A stretch of DNA of 64,000 nucleotides from positions 3,224,001-3,288,000 of the forward strand of contig OZ244212.1 of the NCBI GenBank assembly GCA_965216695.1, written 5' to 3'. This DNA is from G965216695 sp965216695 (GTDB taxonomy: Bacteria; Pseudomonadota; Gammaproteobacteria; Pseudomonadales; Azotimanducaceae). Position numbers and translations under genes: made by a program. A model generated the notes under the pieces. That model worked only from the letters and a program-made list of their open reading frames with translations. It did no database searches and had not been told where the DNA came from. This document shows positions 1-8,072 of this stretch, piece by piece; within the stretch, counting starts at the first letter, position 1, and each line of letters opens with the position of its first letter.

Positions 1-1
1 T

Positions 2-1144
2 ACACACCCGATCGTGACCGAGGTGGCAGGAACGGTCCGGCTCGAGGACATGGAAGAGGGTTTGTCGATCAATCGACAAACCGATGAACTCACGGGTCTG
101 ACCAATATCACCGTGATGGATCCGAAGGATCGTCCGAGTGCGGGTAAAGATTTGCGACCAGCCGTATCGCTGATTGATGGCGAGGAACTGGTGCTGCTGC
201 CGGGCACGGATGTACCGGCCCATTACCTGCTGCCGAGCAGCGCCATTCTCAGTCTCGAGAACGGTGGTGCCGTCGGCGTTGGCGACATTATCGCCAGAAT
301 TCCGCAGGAAGGGTCAAAGACCCGGGACATCACGGGCGGTCTACCGCGTGTGGCAGACCTGTTCGAAGCCCGCAAACCGAAGGAGCCCGCGATTCTTGCG
401 GAAGCCACCGGTACCGTGGGATTCGGGAAGGAAACCAAAGGCAAGCGACGCCTCGTAATCACACCGCCGGACGGCGATCCGGTGGAAACGCTGATACCCA
501 AGTGGCGCACCATTGGCGTCTTCGAGGGCGAACACGTGGAACGGGGCGAGGTTGTGTGTGACGGACCGCCCGCGCCACACGACATTCTGCGCCTGAAGGG
601 TGTAGAGGAGCTGGCGAAGTACATCATCAACGAGATTCAAGAGGTGTACCGGCTGCAGGGTGTGACGATCAATGACAAACACATTGAGGTGATCGTCCGG
701 CAGATGCTCCGCAAGGCGGAGATCATGGATCCGGGCGATTCGCTGCTGATCCGCGGCGAGCAGGTGGAGTACAACAACGTGGTCCGCGTGAATGCGGAAA
801 TGGAAGCGGAAGACAAGCAGCCGGCCAAGTTCGAGCGGGTGTTGCTGGGAATCACCAAAGCATCGCTTGCGACCGAGTCGTTCCTGTCCGCGGCGTCGTT
901 CCAGGAGACCACCCGGGTTCTGACCGAAGCCGCGGTTACCGGAAAGCAGGATTTCCTGCGCGGCCTGAAGGAAAACGTCGTTGTCGGACGCCTGATTCCA
1001 GCGGGCACGGGCCTTACCTACCATCGCGAGCGGAAGCTCCGGCGCGAGGAGGAAACGGCCGCCCGGCTTGCCAAGGAGCAGGGCGCGACGGCGGACGAGA
1101 TCGAGCAGGCATTGTCCGAGGCGCTCAGCTCCAGCGAGGACTGA
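2..1144 (+). CDS. rpoC: RNA polymerase beta' subunit, C-terminal part (5' truncated by window edge)
   Basis: About 380 C-terminal residues of the catalytic beta' subunit; the frame is open to the window edge. The FLSAASFQETTRVLTEAA segment and the terminal LIPAGTGLTYHRERK stretch are classic RpoC landmarks (bridge-helix-distal and jaw/C-terminal region). The protein ends in a short acidic tail. It is followed by the str operon, as in most proteobacteria. The family assignment is certain; only the upstream two thirds of the gene is missing. Confidence 0.97.
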   Translation, partial: THPIVTEVAGTVRLEDMEEGLSINRQTDELTGLTNITVMDPKDRPSAGKDLRPAVSLIDGEELVLLPGTDVPAHYLLPSSAILSLENGGAVGVGDIIARIPQEGSKTRDITGGLPRVADLFEARKPKEPAILAEATGTVGFGKETKGKRRLVITPPDGDPVETLIPKWRTIGVFEGEHVERGEVVCDGPPAPHDILRLKGVEELAKYIINEIQEVYRLQGVTINDKHIEVIVRQMLRKAEIMDPGDSLLIRGEQVEYNNVVRVNAEMEAEDKQPAKFERVLLGITKASLATESFLSAASFQETTRVLTEAAVTGKQDFLRGLKENVVVGRLIPAGTGLTYHRERKLRREEETAARLAKEQGATADEIEQALSEALSSSED

Positions 1145-1176
1145 GGCGGTTCTGATGGGCTGCGGAGGGTCGCGGG

Positions 1177-1205
1177 TTGCGTATGCTGCCGGGCGCCCGT
1201 AAAAT
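1177..1205 (+). promoter_or_regulatory. Candidate sigma70 promoter of the str operon
   Basis: TTGCGT (1177-1182), an exact 17-bp spacer and TAAAAT (1200-1205) lie between the rpoC stop and rpsL, about 85 bases before the rpsL start. The -10 matches consensus at 5 of 6 positions and the -35 at 3 of 6. Position and spacing fit a dedicated str promoter, but transcription from rpoC could also read through. Confidence 0.5.
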
Positions 1206-1288
1206 CCGCGGCCCGTTGCTCCGAGCCGGTATGTGCCGGACCGCAACGGACAGGACGCAGAGCGAATTTGAGAGGGTAGAAAGAGTAG

Positions 1289-1660
1289 ATGGCAACGATC
1301 AGCCAATTGGTGCGCAAACCGCGCAAGCGCAAGGTGGAGAAGAACATCGTGCCGGCGCTGCAAGGCTGTCCGCAGAAACGCGGCGTTTGCACGCGTGTGT
1401 ACACCACAACACCGAAGAAACCCAATTCTGCGTTGCGTAAAGTCTGCCGGGTGCGCCTCACCAACGGGTATGAAGTTACCAGTTACATCGGCGGTGAGGG
1501 CCACAACCTGCAGGAACACTCAGTCGTGCTGATTCGCGGCGGCCGGGTGAAAGATCTGCCGGGCGTCCGCTACCACACGATTCGCGGCACGCTGGATACG
1601 TCAGGCGTTTCAGACCGCCGGCAATCTCGGTCCAAATACGGAGCCAAGCGCCCGAAATAA
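1289..1660 (+). CDS. rpsL: 30S ribosomal protein S12
   Basis: The 123-residue length is typical of S12, a decoding-centre protein of the small subunit. The TTPKKPNSALRKV loop carries Lys43 and the RGGRVKDLPG loop carries Lys88 and Asp89, the site methylthiolated in many bacteria. Lys43 and Lys88 are the streptomycin-sensitive residues, so no classical resistance substitution is present. The ATG lies downstream of a GAGAGGG-type ribosome site. It is the first gene of the str operon, followed by rpsG after 82 bp. Confidence 0.98.
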   Translation: MATISQLVRKPRKRKVEKNIVPALQGCPQKRGVCTRVYTTTPKKPNSALRKVCRVRLTNGYEVTSYIGGEGHNLQEHSVVLIRGGRVKDLPGVRYHTIRGTLDTSGVSDRRQSRSKYGAKRPK

Positions 1661-1742
1661 CGCCGCTTTCAACAACCCGACACTGCCACTCCAGTAAGGC
1701 CCCGGCATCTGTCCGGGGAATTCCTGAAGCAAGGAGATCACC

Positions 1743-2213
1743 ATGCCCAGAAGACGAGTCGTCGCCAAGCGCGAGATTCTTCCAGATCCCAAGTACCACA
1801 ACACGACGGTAGCCAAGTTCATCAACCACGTGATGGTGAGCGGAAAGAAAGCCGTTGCCGAACGCATCGTTTACGGAGCCCTCGGCCGTATCGAAGAACG
1901 CAGTCATCCGGATCCGGTGGAGGTGTTCGAACGGGCGCTGGAAGCGGTATCACCGATGGTCGAAGTCAAATCGCGGCGGGTCGGTGGTGCGACGTACCAG
2001 GTTCCCGTCGAAGTCCGCCCGTCAAGACGCCAAGCGCTCGCGATGCGCTGGCTTGTCGACAGTGCGCGCAAGCGGGGTGAGAAGTCGATGGCTGCCCGGC
2101 TCGCTGGCGAACTGCTCGAGGCGTCCGAAGGCCGAGGCGCAGCCGTGCGCAAACGTGAAGAAACGCACCGGATGGCTGAAGCCAACAAGGCGTTCTCACA
2201 CTACCGGTACTGA
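1743..2213 (+). CDS. rpsG: 30S ribosomal protein S7
   Basis: S7 organises the head of the 30S subunit by binding the 3' domain of 16S rRNA. The start MPRRRVVAKREILPDP and the motif VEVKSRRVGGATYQVPVEVR are diagnostic, and 156 residues is the usual short bacterial form. An AAGGAG ribosome site lies just before the ATG. It sits between rpsL and fusA; in E. coli S7 represses this operon by binding the rpsL-rpsG spacer, and the 82-bp spacer here could serve the same role, although no structure was proven. Confidence 0.98.
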   Translation: MPRRRVVAKREILPDPKYHNTTVAKFINHVMVSGKKAVAERIVYGALGRIEERSHPDPVEVFERALEAVSPMVEVKSRRVGGATYQVPVEVRPSRRQALAMRWLVDSARKRGEKSMAARLAGELLEASEGRGAAVRKREETHRMAEANKAFSHYRY

Positions 2214-2263
2214 TCGGGCAACGACCGGTCCAGCTTCCTACACGCATTTGACGGAGAGCAGTG

Positions 2264-4366
2264 ATGGCTCGCAAAACACCTATTGTCAGATACAGAAATA
2301 TCGGCATCGTCGCCCACGTCGACGCGGGCAAGACAACCACCACGGAACGGGTGCTGTTTTACACGGGCTTGTCGCACAAGATCGGTGAAGTGCACGATGG
2401 CGCCGCGACGATGGATTGGATGGCGCAGGAGCAGGAGCGTGGTATCACGATCACGTCGGCCGCAACCACGTGCTTCTGGTCGGGAATGAATCAGCAGTAC
2501 GACCAGCACCGAATCAACATCATCGATACCCCCGGCCACGTGGATTTCACGATTGAAGTAGAGCGCAGTCTGCGGGTCCTCGACGGCGCTGTCGTAGTGT
2601 TCTGCGGCACCTCGGGTGTCGAGCCGCAATCCGAAACGGTGTGGCGGCAGGCGAACCGTTACGAAGTGCCGCGAATCGTGTTCGTGAACAAGATGGACCG
2701 GGCGGGTGCCGATTTCCTGCGCGTTGTCGGCCAGATCAAAGATCGGCTCGGCAGCAATCCGGTGCCGATTCAACTCGCGATTGGGGCCGAAGAGTCGTTT
2801 AAAGGCATTGTAGACCTCGTGCGCATGAAGGCCGTGCTGTGGAATGAGGAAGACCAGGGGCTCAGCTACGACCTGGAGGATATCCCCGAGGATCTGCAGG
2901 ACGAAGCAGCGCACTGGCGCGAAGAGATGGTGGAATCTGCCGCCGAAGCTACCGAAGAGCTGATGGAGAAGTACCTCGAAGAGGGTGATCTGTCCGAGGA
3001 CGACATTCGAGAAGGACTGCGGATTCGAACGCTGTCCAACGAGATCGTTCCGGCGCTCTGCGGTTCCGCGTTCAAGAACAAGGGCGTGCAGGCAATGCTG
3101 GACGCGGTGATCGACTATCTGCCGGCACCGACCGAGGTGAAGGCGATCGAGGGCGTACTGGAAGACGAAGAGACGGTAGAGTCCCGGGCTTCCGACGACG
3201 ATGCGCCCTTCTCGGCGCTCGCGTTCAAGATCGCAACAGACCCGTTTGTTGGGACCCTCACGTTCTTCCGCGTGTACTCCGGGGTCCTCAATTCCGGCGA
3301 CCAGGTGTACAACCCGGTTAAGAGCAAGCGTGAGCGAGTTGGCCGGATGGTGCAGATGCACTCCAACAACCGTAACGAAATCAAGGAGGTTCGCGCAGGC
3401 GACATTGCCGCGGCCATCGGCCTGAAAGACGTCACCACCGGCGACACGCTTTGCGCCAGCGACAGCATCATTACGTTGGAGCGGATGGAGTTCCCCGAAC
3501 CCGTCATTTCGGTGGCGGTGGAGCCGCGTTCGGTGCAGGACCAGGAAAAGATGTCCACCGCGCTTGGGAAACTGGCGCAGGAGGATCCGTCATTCCGGGT
3601 CGAAACGGATGAGGAATCCGGCCAGACGATCATTTCCGGTATGGGTGAATTGCACCTCGATATCATCGTCGACCGCATGAAGCGTGAGTTCAGTGTTGAA
3701 GCCAATATCGGCAAACCACAGGTGGCTTATCGCGAAACCATTCGCTCCACCATCGAACAGGAAGGCAAGTTCGTCCGCCAGTCGGGTGGTCGTGGTCAGT
3801 ATGGTCACGTGTGGATCCGGATCGAGCCGCACCAGGATGAAGAAGGCAACGCAGCGTACGAGTTTGTCGACGAGATCGTCGGCGGGGTCGTGCCCCGCGA
3901 GTACATTCCTGCGGTAAACAAGGGTATTCAGGAGCAGATGCAAAACGGCGTGATCGCCGGGTATCCGCTGATTGGTGTCAAGGCAACACTCTACGATGGG
4001 TCGTTTCACGAAGTGGATTCGTCGGAAATGGCGTTTAAAATTGCGGGTTCGATGGCGCTGCGCGACGGCGCCAAGAATGCCCGGCCGGTGTTGCTTGAGC
4101 CTGTGATGGCGGTGGAGGTTGTTACGCCGGAGGATTACATGGGCGACGTGGTCGGCGATTTGAACCGTCGTCGCGGCATGATTGAGGGTATGGACGAAAA
4201 CCCTGCGGGTAAAATCGTGCGGGCGGAGGTTCCGCTCGCTGAGATGTTCGGGTACTCGACGGATCTGCGGTCAGCGACCCAGGGTCGGGCGACGTACACG
4301 ATGGAGTTTTCGAAATACAGTGAGGTTCCGGACAGCATTGCTGAAGGGATCAAGAAGTCCCAGTGA
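2264..4366 (+). CDS. fusA: Translation elongation factor G
   Basis: EF-G is the GTPase that drives ribosomal translocation and, with RRF, ribosome recycling. About 700 residues. The G1 loop AHVDAGKTTTTE, G3 IDTPGHVDF and G4 NKMDRAG are intact, followed by domain II, the domain IV segment QSGGRGQYGHVWI and the C-terminal domain V. A GTG codon sits immediately upstream (2261); the ATG at 2264 is preferred because it has better spacing from the GGAGAG ribosome site and gives the family-typical start MARKTPIVRYRNIGI. It lies between rpsG and tuf. Confidence 0.98.
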   Translation: MARKTPIVRYRNIGIVAHVDAGKTTTTERVLFYTGLSHKIGEVHDGAATMDWMAQEQERGITITSAATTCFWSGMNQQYDQHRINIIDTPGHVDFTIEVERSLRVLDGAVVVFCGTSGVEPQSETVWRQANRYEVPRIVFVNKMDRAGADFLRVVGQIKDRLGSNPVPIQLAIGAEESFKGIVDLVRMKAVLWNEEDQGLSYDLEDIPEDLQDEAAHWREEMVESAAEATEELMEKYLEEGDLSEDDIREGLRIRTLSNEIVPALCGSAFKNKGVQAMLDAVIDYLPAPTEVKAIEGVLEDEETVESRASDDDAPFSALAFKIATDPFVGTLTFFRVYSGVLNSGDQVYNPVKSKRERVGRMVQMHSNNRNEIKEVRAGDIAAAIGLKDVTTGDTLCASDSIITLERMEFPEPVISVAVEPRSVQDQEKMSTALGKLAQEDPSFRVETDEESGQTIISGMGELHLDIIVDRMKREFSVEANIGKPQVAYRETIRSTIEQEGKFVRQSGGRGQYGHVWIRIEPHQDEEGNAAYEFVDEIVGGVVPREYIPAVNKGIQEQMQNGVIAGYPLIGVKATLYDGSFHEVDSSEMAFKIAGSMALRDGAKNARPVLLEPVMAVEVVTPEDYMGDVVGDLNRRRGMIEGMDENPAGKIVRAEVPLAEMFGYSTDLRSATQGRATYTMEFSKYSEVPDSIAEGIKKSQ

Positions 4367-4410
4367 CCGTGCAGGGCCGCGGGTTGTCTTTTTCGTAAGA
4401 GGATTGAGGA

Positions 4411-5601
4411 ATGGGAAAAGAAAAATTTGAGCGTACGAAGCCGCACGTAAACGTGGGAACGATAGGTCACGTAGACCATGGTAAGACGACGTTGACGGCG
4501 GCGTTGACGCGCGTGTGTTCGGAGGAATTTGGTGGAGAGGTGAAGGCTTTCGACCAGATTGACAATGCGCCGGAAGAGCGTGAGCGAGGCATCACGATTG
4601 CGACGGCGCACGTGGAGTACGAGTCGGAGTCGCGTCACTACGCGCACGTGGACTGTCCGGGTCACGCGGATTATGTGAAGAACATGATTACGGGTGCGGC
4701 GCAGATGGACGGAGCGATTCTGGTGGTGAGTGCAGCGGACGGTCCGATGCCGCAGACGCGTGAGCACATTCTGTTGAGCCGTCAGGTAGGTGTGCCGCGG
4801 ATTGTGGTGTTCATGAACAAAGCGGACATGGTTGACGACGAAGAGCTTCTGGAACTGGTGGAGATGGAAGTTCGGGAGTTGCTGGACCAGTACGAGTTTC
4901 CGGGTGACGACACGCCGATCATCGTGGGCAGTGCATTGAAGGCGCTGGAAGGGGATACGTCGGAGATTGGTGTTGAGTCGGTGAAGAAGCTGGTAGCGGC
5001 GCTGGATGAGTACATTCCGGAGCCGGAGCGTCCGGTGGATCAGCCGTTTCTGATGCCGATTGAGGATGTGTTTTCGATTTCGGGTCGAGGGACGGTGGTT
5101 ACGGGTCGTATTGCGCGTGGCATTGTGAAGGTAGGAGACGATGTAGCGATTGTGGGCATCCGAGACACGCAGCAGACGACGTGTACGGGAGTTGAGATGT
5201 TTCGCAAGCTGCTGGACGAGGGTCGAGCGGGCGAGAATGTGGGCGTGTTGTTGCGCGGCACGAAGCGTGACGAGGTGGAACGGGGTCAGGTGTTGTCCCA
5301 GCCTGGGACGATCACGCCGCATACGAACTTTGAGAGTGAAGTGTATGTGTTGAGCAAGGATGAGGGAGGTCGTCATACGCCGTTTTTCAAGGGTTATCGT
5401 CCGCAGTTCTTTTTTGAGACGACGGATGTGACGGGGACGTGTGAGTTGCCGACGGATGTTGAGATGGTGATGCCTGGCGACAATGTGAACATGACGGTGA
5501 CGTTGATCAGTCCGATTGCGATGGAGGAAGGTCAGCGTTTTGCGATCCGTGAAGGCGGTCGCACCGTGGGTGCCGGCGTCGTTACCAAAATCATAGAGTA
5601 G
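4411..5601 (+). CDS. tuf: Translation elongation factor Tu
   Basis: EF-Tu carries aminoacyl-tRNA to the ribosomal A site as a GTP complex. 396 residues. It has G1 GHVDHGKTT, G3 DCPGHADYVKNM, G4 NKAD and the domain II/III beta barrels through VGAGVVTKIIE. Codon choice differs visibly from neighbouring genes: ACG, GCG, CCG, GTG and TTG dominate through most of the gene and give way to C-rich third positions only near the last 60 bases. That pattern could reflect gene conversion with a second tuf copy, which is not in this window. Confidence 0.98.
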   Translation: MGKEKFERTKPHVNVGTIGHVDHGKTTLTAALTRVCSEEFGGEVKAFDQIDNAPEERERGITIATAHVEYESESRHYAHVDCPGHADYVKNMITGAAQMDGAILVVSAADGPMPQTREHILLSRQVGVPRIVVFMNKADMVDDEELLELVEMEVRELLDQYEFPGDDTPIIVGSALKALEGDTSEIGVESVKKLVAALDEYIPEPERPVDQPFLMPIEDVFSISGRGTVVTGRIARGIVKVGDDVAIVGIRDTQQTTCTGVEMFRKLLDEGRAGENVGVLLRGTKRDEVERGQVLSQPGTITPHTNFESEVYVLSKDEGGRHTPFFKGYRPQFFFETTDVTGTCELPTDVEMVMPGDNVNMTVTLISPIAMEEGQRFAIREGGRTVGAGVVTKIIE

Positions 5602-5613
5602 CGGCGTTCACCG

Positions 5614-6627
5614 GTGCGTCCGGTGGGCGCGGATCGTCGATGCACGGGCGGCCATCGCTCGGGGATTCTGCCGGGGACCGCCAACGGCAGGCGAGCCGGT
5701 ACCCGGTTGGTGCGGCTCGCACCGCTTTTCGTTTTGCTCGCAGCCTGCGCGTCGACCCGGGACACGCCTTTCGCAACCCAACTGGCAGGATTGTGGGACT
5801 TCGACGATCCTGCGGCCAGCCGGGCACGGTTTGAAGCCCGGCTCGGAGTAACCCAGAGCCCGGCCGACCGTCTGGTACTGCAGACGCAGATTGCGCGTAC
5901 GCAGGGGCTCGAACGGGCGTTTGACCAGGCGCACCAGACCCTCGACAGCGTGGAGGCGGAGCTTGCCGCGGCGCCGCACCGCGTGCAAACCCGTTACCTG
6001 CTGGAACGCGGGCGTGTGTTCAATTCCTCCGGTGAACCGGACAAAGCCCTGGTTCTGTTCCGTGAGGCGTATGACATTGCGCGGCAGCACGGGCAGGACG
6101 CGCTGGCCGTGGACGCGGCCCACATGATCGCCATCGTAGAACGGAACCCGGCTGAGCGGTTCACCTGGAACGGTCGGGCGCTGCACATAGCGCAGCATTC
6201 CTCGAGCGCGCTGGCGCGGGCCTGGCAGGGCAGCATTCACAACAACATCGGCTGGGACTACTTCGACGCGAAGGACTATTCCAATGCCCTGGAGTCGTTC
6301 CAGGCATCCTCTGCGGCGTTTCTTGCTCAAGACCGGCGGCGCGCGCATCTGATCGCGCGTTGGAGCGAGGGCAAGGCACTCAGGTATCTGGAGCGCACCG
6401 AACAGGCGCTCGCTATACAGTCCGAACTCGAACGTCACTACGCCACAACGGGCTCAACAGATGGTTTCGTGTTCGAAGAACTGGCGGAACTCCATTTTGC
6501 CCGCGGCAGTTCGGCCACCGCTCGAGGTTACTTTGCGAAGGCATACGCGGCGCTGAAAGAAGACCCGTACCTGCGGCAGCATGAAATGGAGCGGCTCGAG
6601 CGGATGTACCGGCTCTCGCAGCACTGA
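5614..6627 (+). CDS. Putative TPR-repeat lipoprotein between tuf and rpsJ
   Basis: Not a recognised named family. A hydrophobic stretch (RLAPLFVLLAAC) ends in a lipobox-like LLAAC, suggesting export and lipidation. The rest is alpha-helical with TPR-like repeats, for example ALVLFREAYDIARQHG, NALESFQASSAAFLAQ and ARGYFAKAYAALKE. TPR modules usually mediate protein contacts. The start is uncertain: GTG 5614 gives a long leader, while GTG 5710 or TTG 5707 gives a short signal peptide. It begins 12 bases after tuf on the same strand and may be co-transcribed. The usual order runs tuf straight to rpsJ, so this gene is an insertion. Confidence 0.75.
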   Translation: MRPVGADRRCTGGHRSGILPGTANGRRAGTRLVRLAPLFVLLAACASTRDTPFATQLAGLWDFDDPAASRARFEARLGVTQSPADRLVLQTQIARTQGLERAFDQAHQTLDSVEAELAAAPHRVQTRYLLERGRVFNSSGEPDKALVLFREAYDIARQHGQDALAVDAAHMIAIVERNPAERFTWNGRALHIAQHSSSALARAWQGSIHNNIGWDYFDAKDYSNALESFQASSAAFLAQDRRRAHLIARWSEGKALRYLERTEQALAIQSELERHYATTGSTDGFVFEELAELHFARGSSATARGYFAKAYAALKEDPYLRQHEMERLERMYRLSQH

Positions 6628-6704
6628 TTTCCGTCCCTCGGGTACCGGTTTCCGGCCCGCGTGAACGCGCGGATCGCGGCACACAATTTCCTCCCCGGCA
6701 GGAG

Positions 6705-6733
6705 TTGCCGCCGAACGATGGGGTCTGTATAGT
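6705..6733 (+). promoter_or_regulatory. Candidate sigma70 promoter of the S10 operon
   Basis: TTGCCG (6705-6710), a 17-bp spacer and TATAGT (6728-6733) lie 130 bases upstream of rpsJ and just after the TPR lipoprotein gene. The -10 matches consensus at 5 of 6 positions. The implied leader of roughly 125 nucleotides contains the hairpin at 6778-6831, consistent with a regulated S10 leader. Confidence 0.6.
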
Positions 6734-6777
6734 TCGCGTCCCGATTTCGGGGGTTCTTTAACTTTGAAAGGGTCGCG

Positions 6778-6831
6778 ACGGGCATTTGCCGCGGGCGCTC
6801 TGCGCCATTGCGGTATCGATGCCGTTTTTTT
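6778..6831 (+). promoter_or_regulatory. Hairpin plus T-tract in the S10 leader (attenuator candidate)
   Basis: The outer arms ACGGGCAT (6778-6785) and ATGCCGT (6819-6825) pair with one bulged G. Inner arms GCCGC/GCGG and GGCGC/GCGCC enclose a tight loop. Seven T residues (6825-6831) follow at once. The structure ends 35 bases before rpsJ. In E. coli the S10 leader ends in a similar U-rich hairpin where ribosomal protein L4 causes premature termination; the same role is inferred here from position and shape only. Confidence 0.55.
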
Positions 6832-6865
6832 CGTTCGCCCGGCCGCGTGTCTGGAGTGGGTTTAG

Positions 6866-7177
6866 GTGCAGAATCAACGTATACGGATCCGGCTGAAGGC
6901 CTTCGATCACAAGCTGATTGACGTGTCGACGCAGGAGATCGTGGATACCGCCAAGCGGACCGGCGCGCAGATTCGTGGCCCGATACCGCTGCCCACCCGT
7001 ATTGAGCGTTTCACGGTGCTCATTTCGCCGCACGTGAATAAAGATGCACGTGACCAGTATGAGATCCGCACGCACAAACGCTTGCTGGATATTGTAGAAC
7101 CCACCGAGAAGACCGTAGATGCGCTGATGAAGCTCGATCTTGCGGCTGGGGTGGAAGTGCAGATCAGCTTGAATTGA
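6866..7177 (+). CDS. rpsJ: 30S ribosomal protein S10
   Basis: S10 (103 residues) binds the head of the 30S subunit and also acts as NusE in transcription antitermination. The start MQNQRIRIRLKAFDHKLID and the loop GPIPLPTRIERFTVL are diagnostic. Translation begins at a GTG with GGAGTGGG a few bases upstream. It leads the S10 operon, but a strong terminator follows within ten bases of its stop and rplC starts only 200 bp later, so rpsJ may be expressed partly on its own. Confidence 0.98.
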   Translation: MQNQRIRIRLKAFDHKLIDVSTQEIVDTAKRTGAQIRGPIPLPTRIERFTVLISPHVNKDARDQYEIRTHKRLLDIVEPTEKTVDALMKLDLAAGVEVQISLN

Positions 7178-7183
7178 TTTACA

Positions 7184-7211
7184 AACGCCGGCGCTAGCGC
7201 CGGCGTTTTTT
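7184..7211 (+). terminator. Strong intrinsic terminator between rpsJ and rplC
   Basis: A perfect inverted repeat with arms AACGCCGGCG (7184-7193) and CGCCGGCGTT (7198-7207) around a CTAG loop is followed by a run of six T residues (7206-7211). It starts six bases after the rpsJ stop. This is a textbook Rho-independent terminator, inside what is normally one operon. It may be read through, attenuated, or followed by a new promoter in the 167-bp interval before rplC. Confidence 0.85.
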
Positions 7212-7378
7212 GTCCAGCCGCTTTACTGCCATTGCGTAGAGGCTGGCCGACAGGGTCCCGATGGGGGGCCAATGGGTAACCTGGCCGTTTGCTGGCAAGC
7301 GTTCGCTGGCAAGCGGCTGTCTGCACCCATCAGACGAAGATCTAGACGAAGCGGACCGTAGAAGAGAAGCAAGAAAAG

Positions 7379-8053
7379 ATGACGATAGGAATAGTGGGCC
7401 GCAAGGCGGGCATGACGCGCGTGTTCACGGACGAGGGCCGGTCCGTGCCCGTGACTGTCGTTGCGGTGGAACCAAACCTGGTAACGCAGATCAAGTCGCA
7501 GGATGCCGACGGCTACTCGGCTGTGCAGGTCACCACGGGTGCGGTAAAGCAGAACCGCGTCAGCAAGCCTAAGGCGGGCCATTTCGCCAAGGCCAATGTG
7601 CAGGCTGGTCGCGGCTTGTGGGAGTTTCAGCTTGACGAGGGCGTCGAAGAACCCGCCGTTGGCGCGGAACTCGGTGTCGATCAGTTCTGGGAAGGTCAGA
7701 AAGTAGATGTGCGCGGTGTGTCGAAAGGTAAGGGGTTTGCCGGCGGGATCAAGCGTTGGAACTTCCGCGGCCAGGACAATTCGCACGGCAACTCGATTTC
7801 GCACCGGGCGCCGGGCTCCATCGGCCAGTGCCAGACCCCTGGGCGCGTGTTTAAAGGTAAGAAGATGGCCGGCCATCTGGGTGCTGCAAACGTTACAACG
7901 CAGAACCTCGAGGTGGTCCGGGTGGACGCAGAACGCAATCTTTTGCTCATCAAGGGTGCGTTGCCCGGTGCTTCCGGCGGCGACGTATACATACGTCCCG
8001 CCGTCAAGGCGGGTCTGCAGGAACGGCCGGAGCCGGTCGCGGCGGATGCTTGA
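7379..8053 (+). CDS. rplC: 50S ribosomal protein L3
   Basis: L3 (224 residues) is an early-assembly protein whose loop reaches the peptidyl-transferase centre. The start MTIGIVGRKAGMTRVF, the SHGNSISHRAPGSIG loop with its conserved Gln (GQCQTPG) and the GKKMAGHLG segment are diagnostic. The leader upstream (7291-7315) holds a direct repeat of GCTGGCAAGCG with a 14-bp period, of unknown use. rplD follows after 19 bp. Confidence 0.98.
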   Translation: MTIGIVGRKAGMTRVFTDEGRSVPVTVVAVEPNLVTQIKSQDADGYSAVQVTTGAVKQNRVSKPKAGHFAKANVQAGRGLWEFQLDEGVEEPAVGAELGVDQFWEGQKVDVRGVSKGKGFAGGIKRWNFRGQDNSHGNSISHRAPGSIGQCQTPGRVFKGKKMAGHLGAANVTTQNLEVVRVDAERNLLLIKGALPGASGGDVYIRPAVKAGLQERPEPVAADA

Positions 8054-8072
8054 GGCCAGGGGGTAGGCGAGT

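Noticed and set aside
341..1519. Long minus-strand open frame across rpoC and rpsL
   Set aside because: Antisense to two essential conserved genes, no recognisable motif.
4135..5376. Minus-strand open frame of 413 codons across fusA and tuf
   Set aside because: Shadow of tuf and fusA; the Arg/His-rich translation is a codon-bias artefact.
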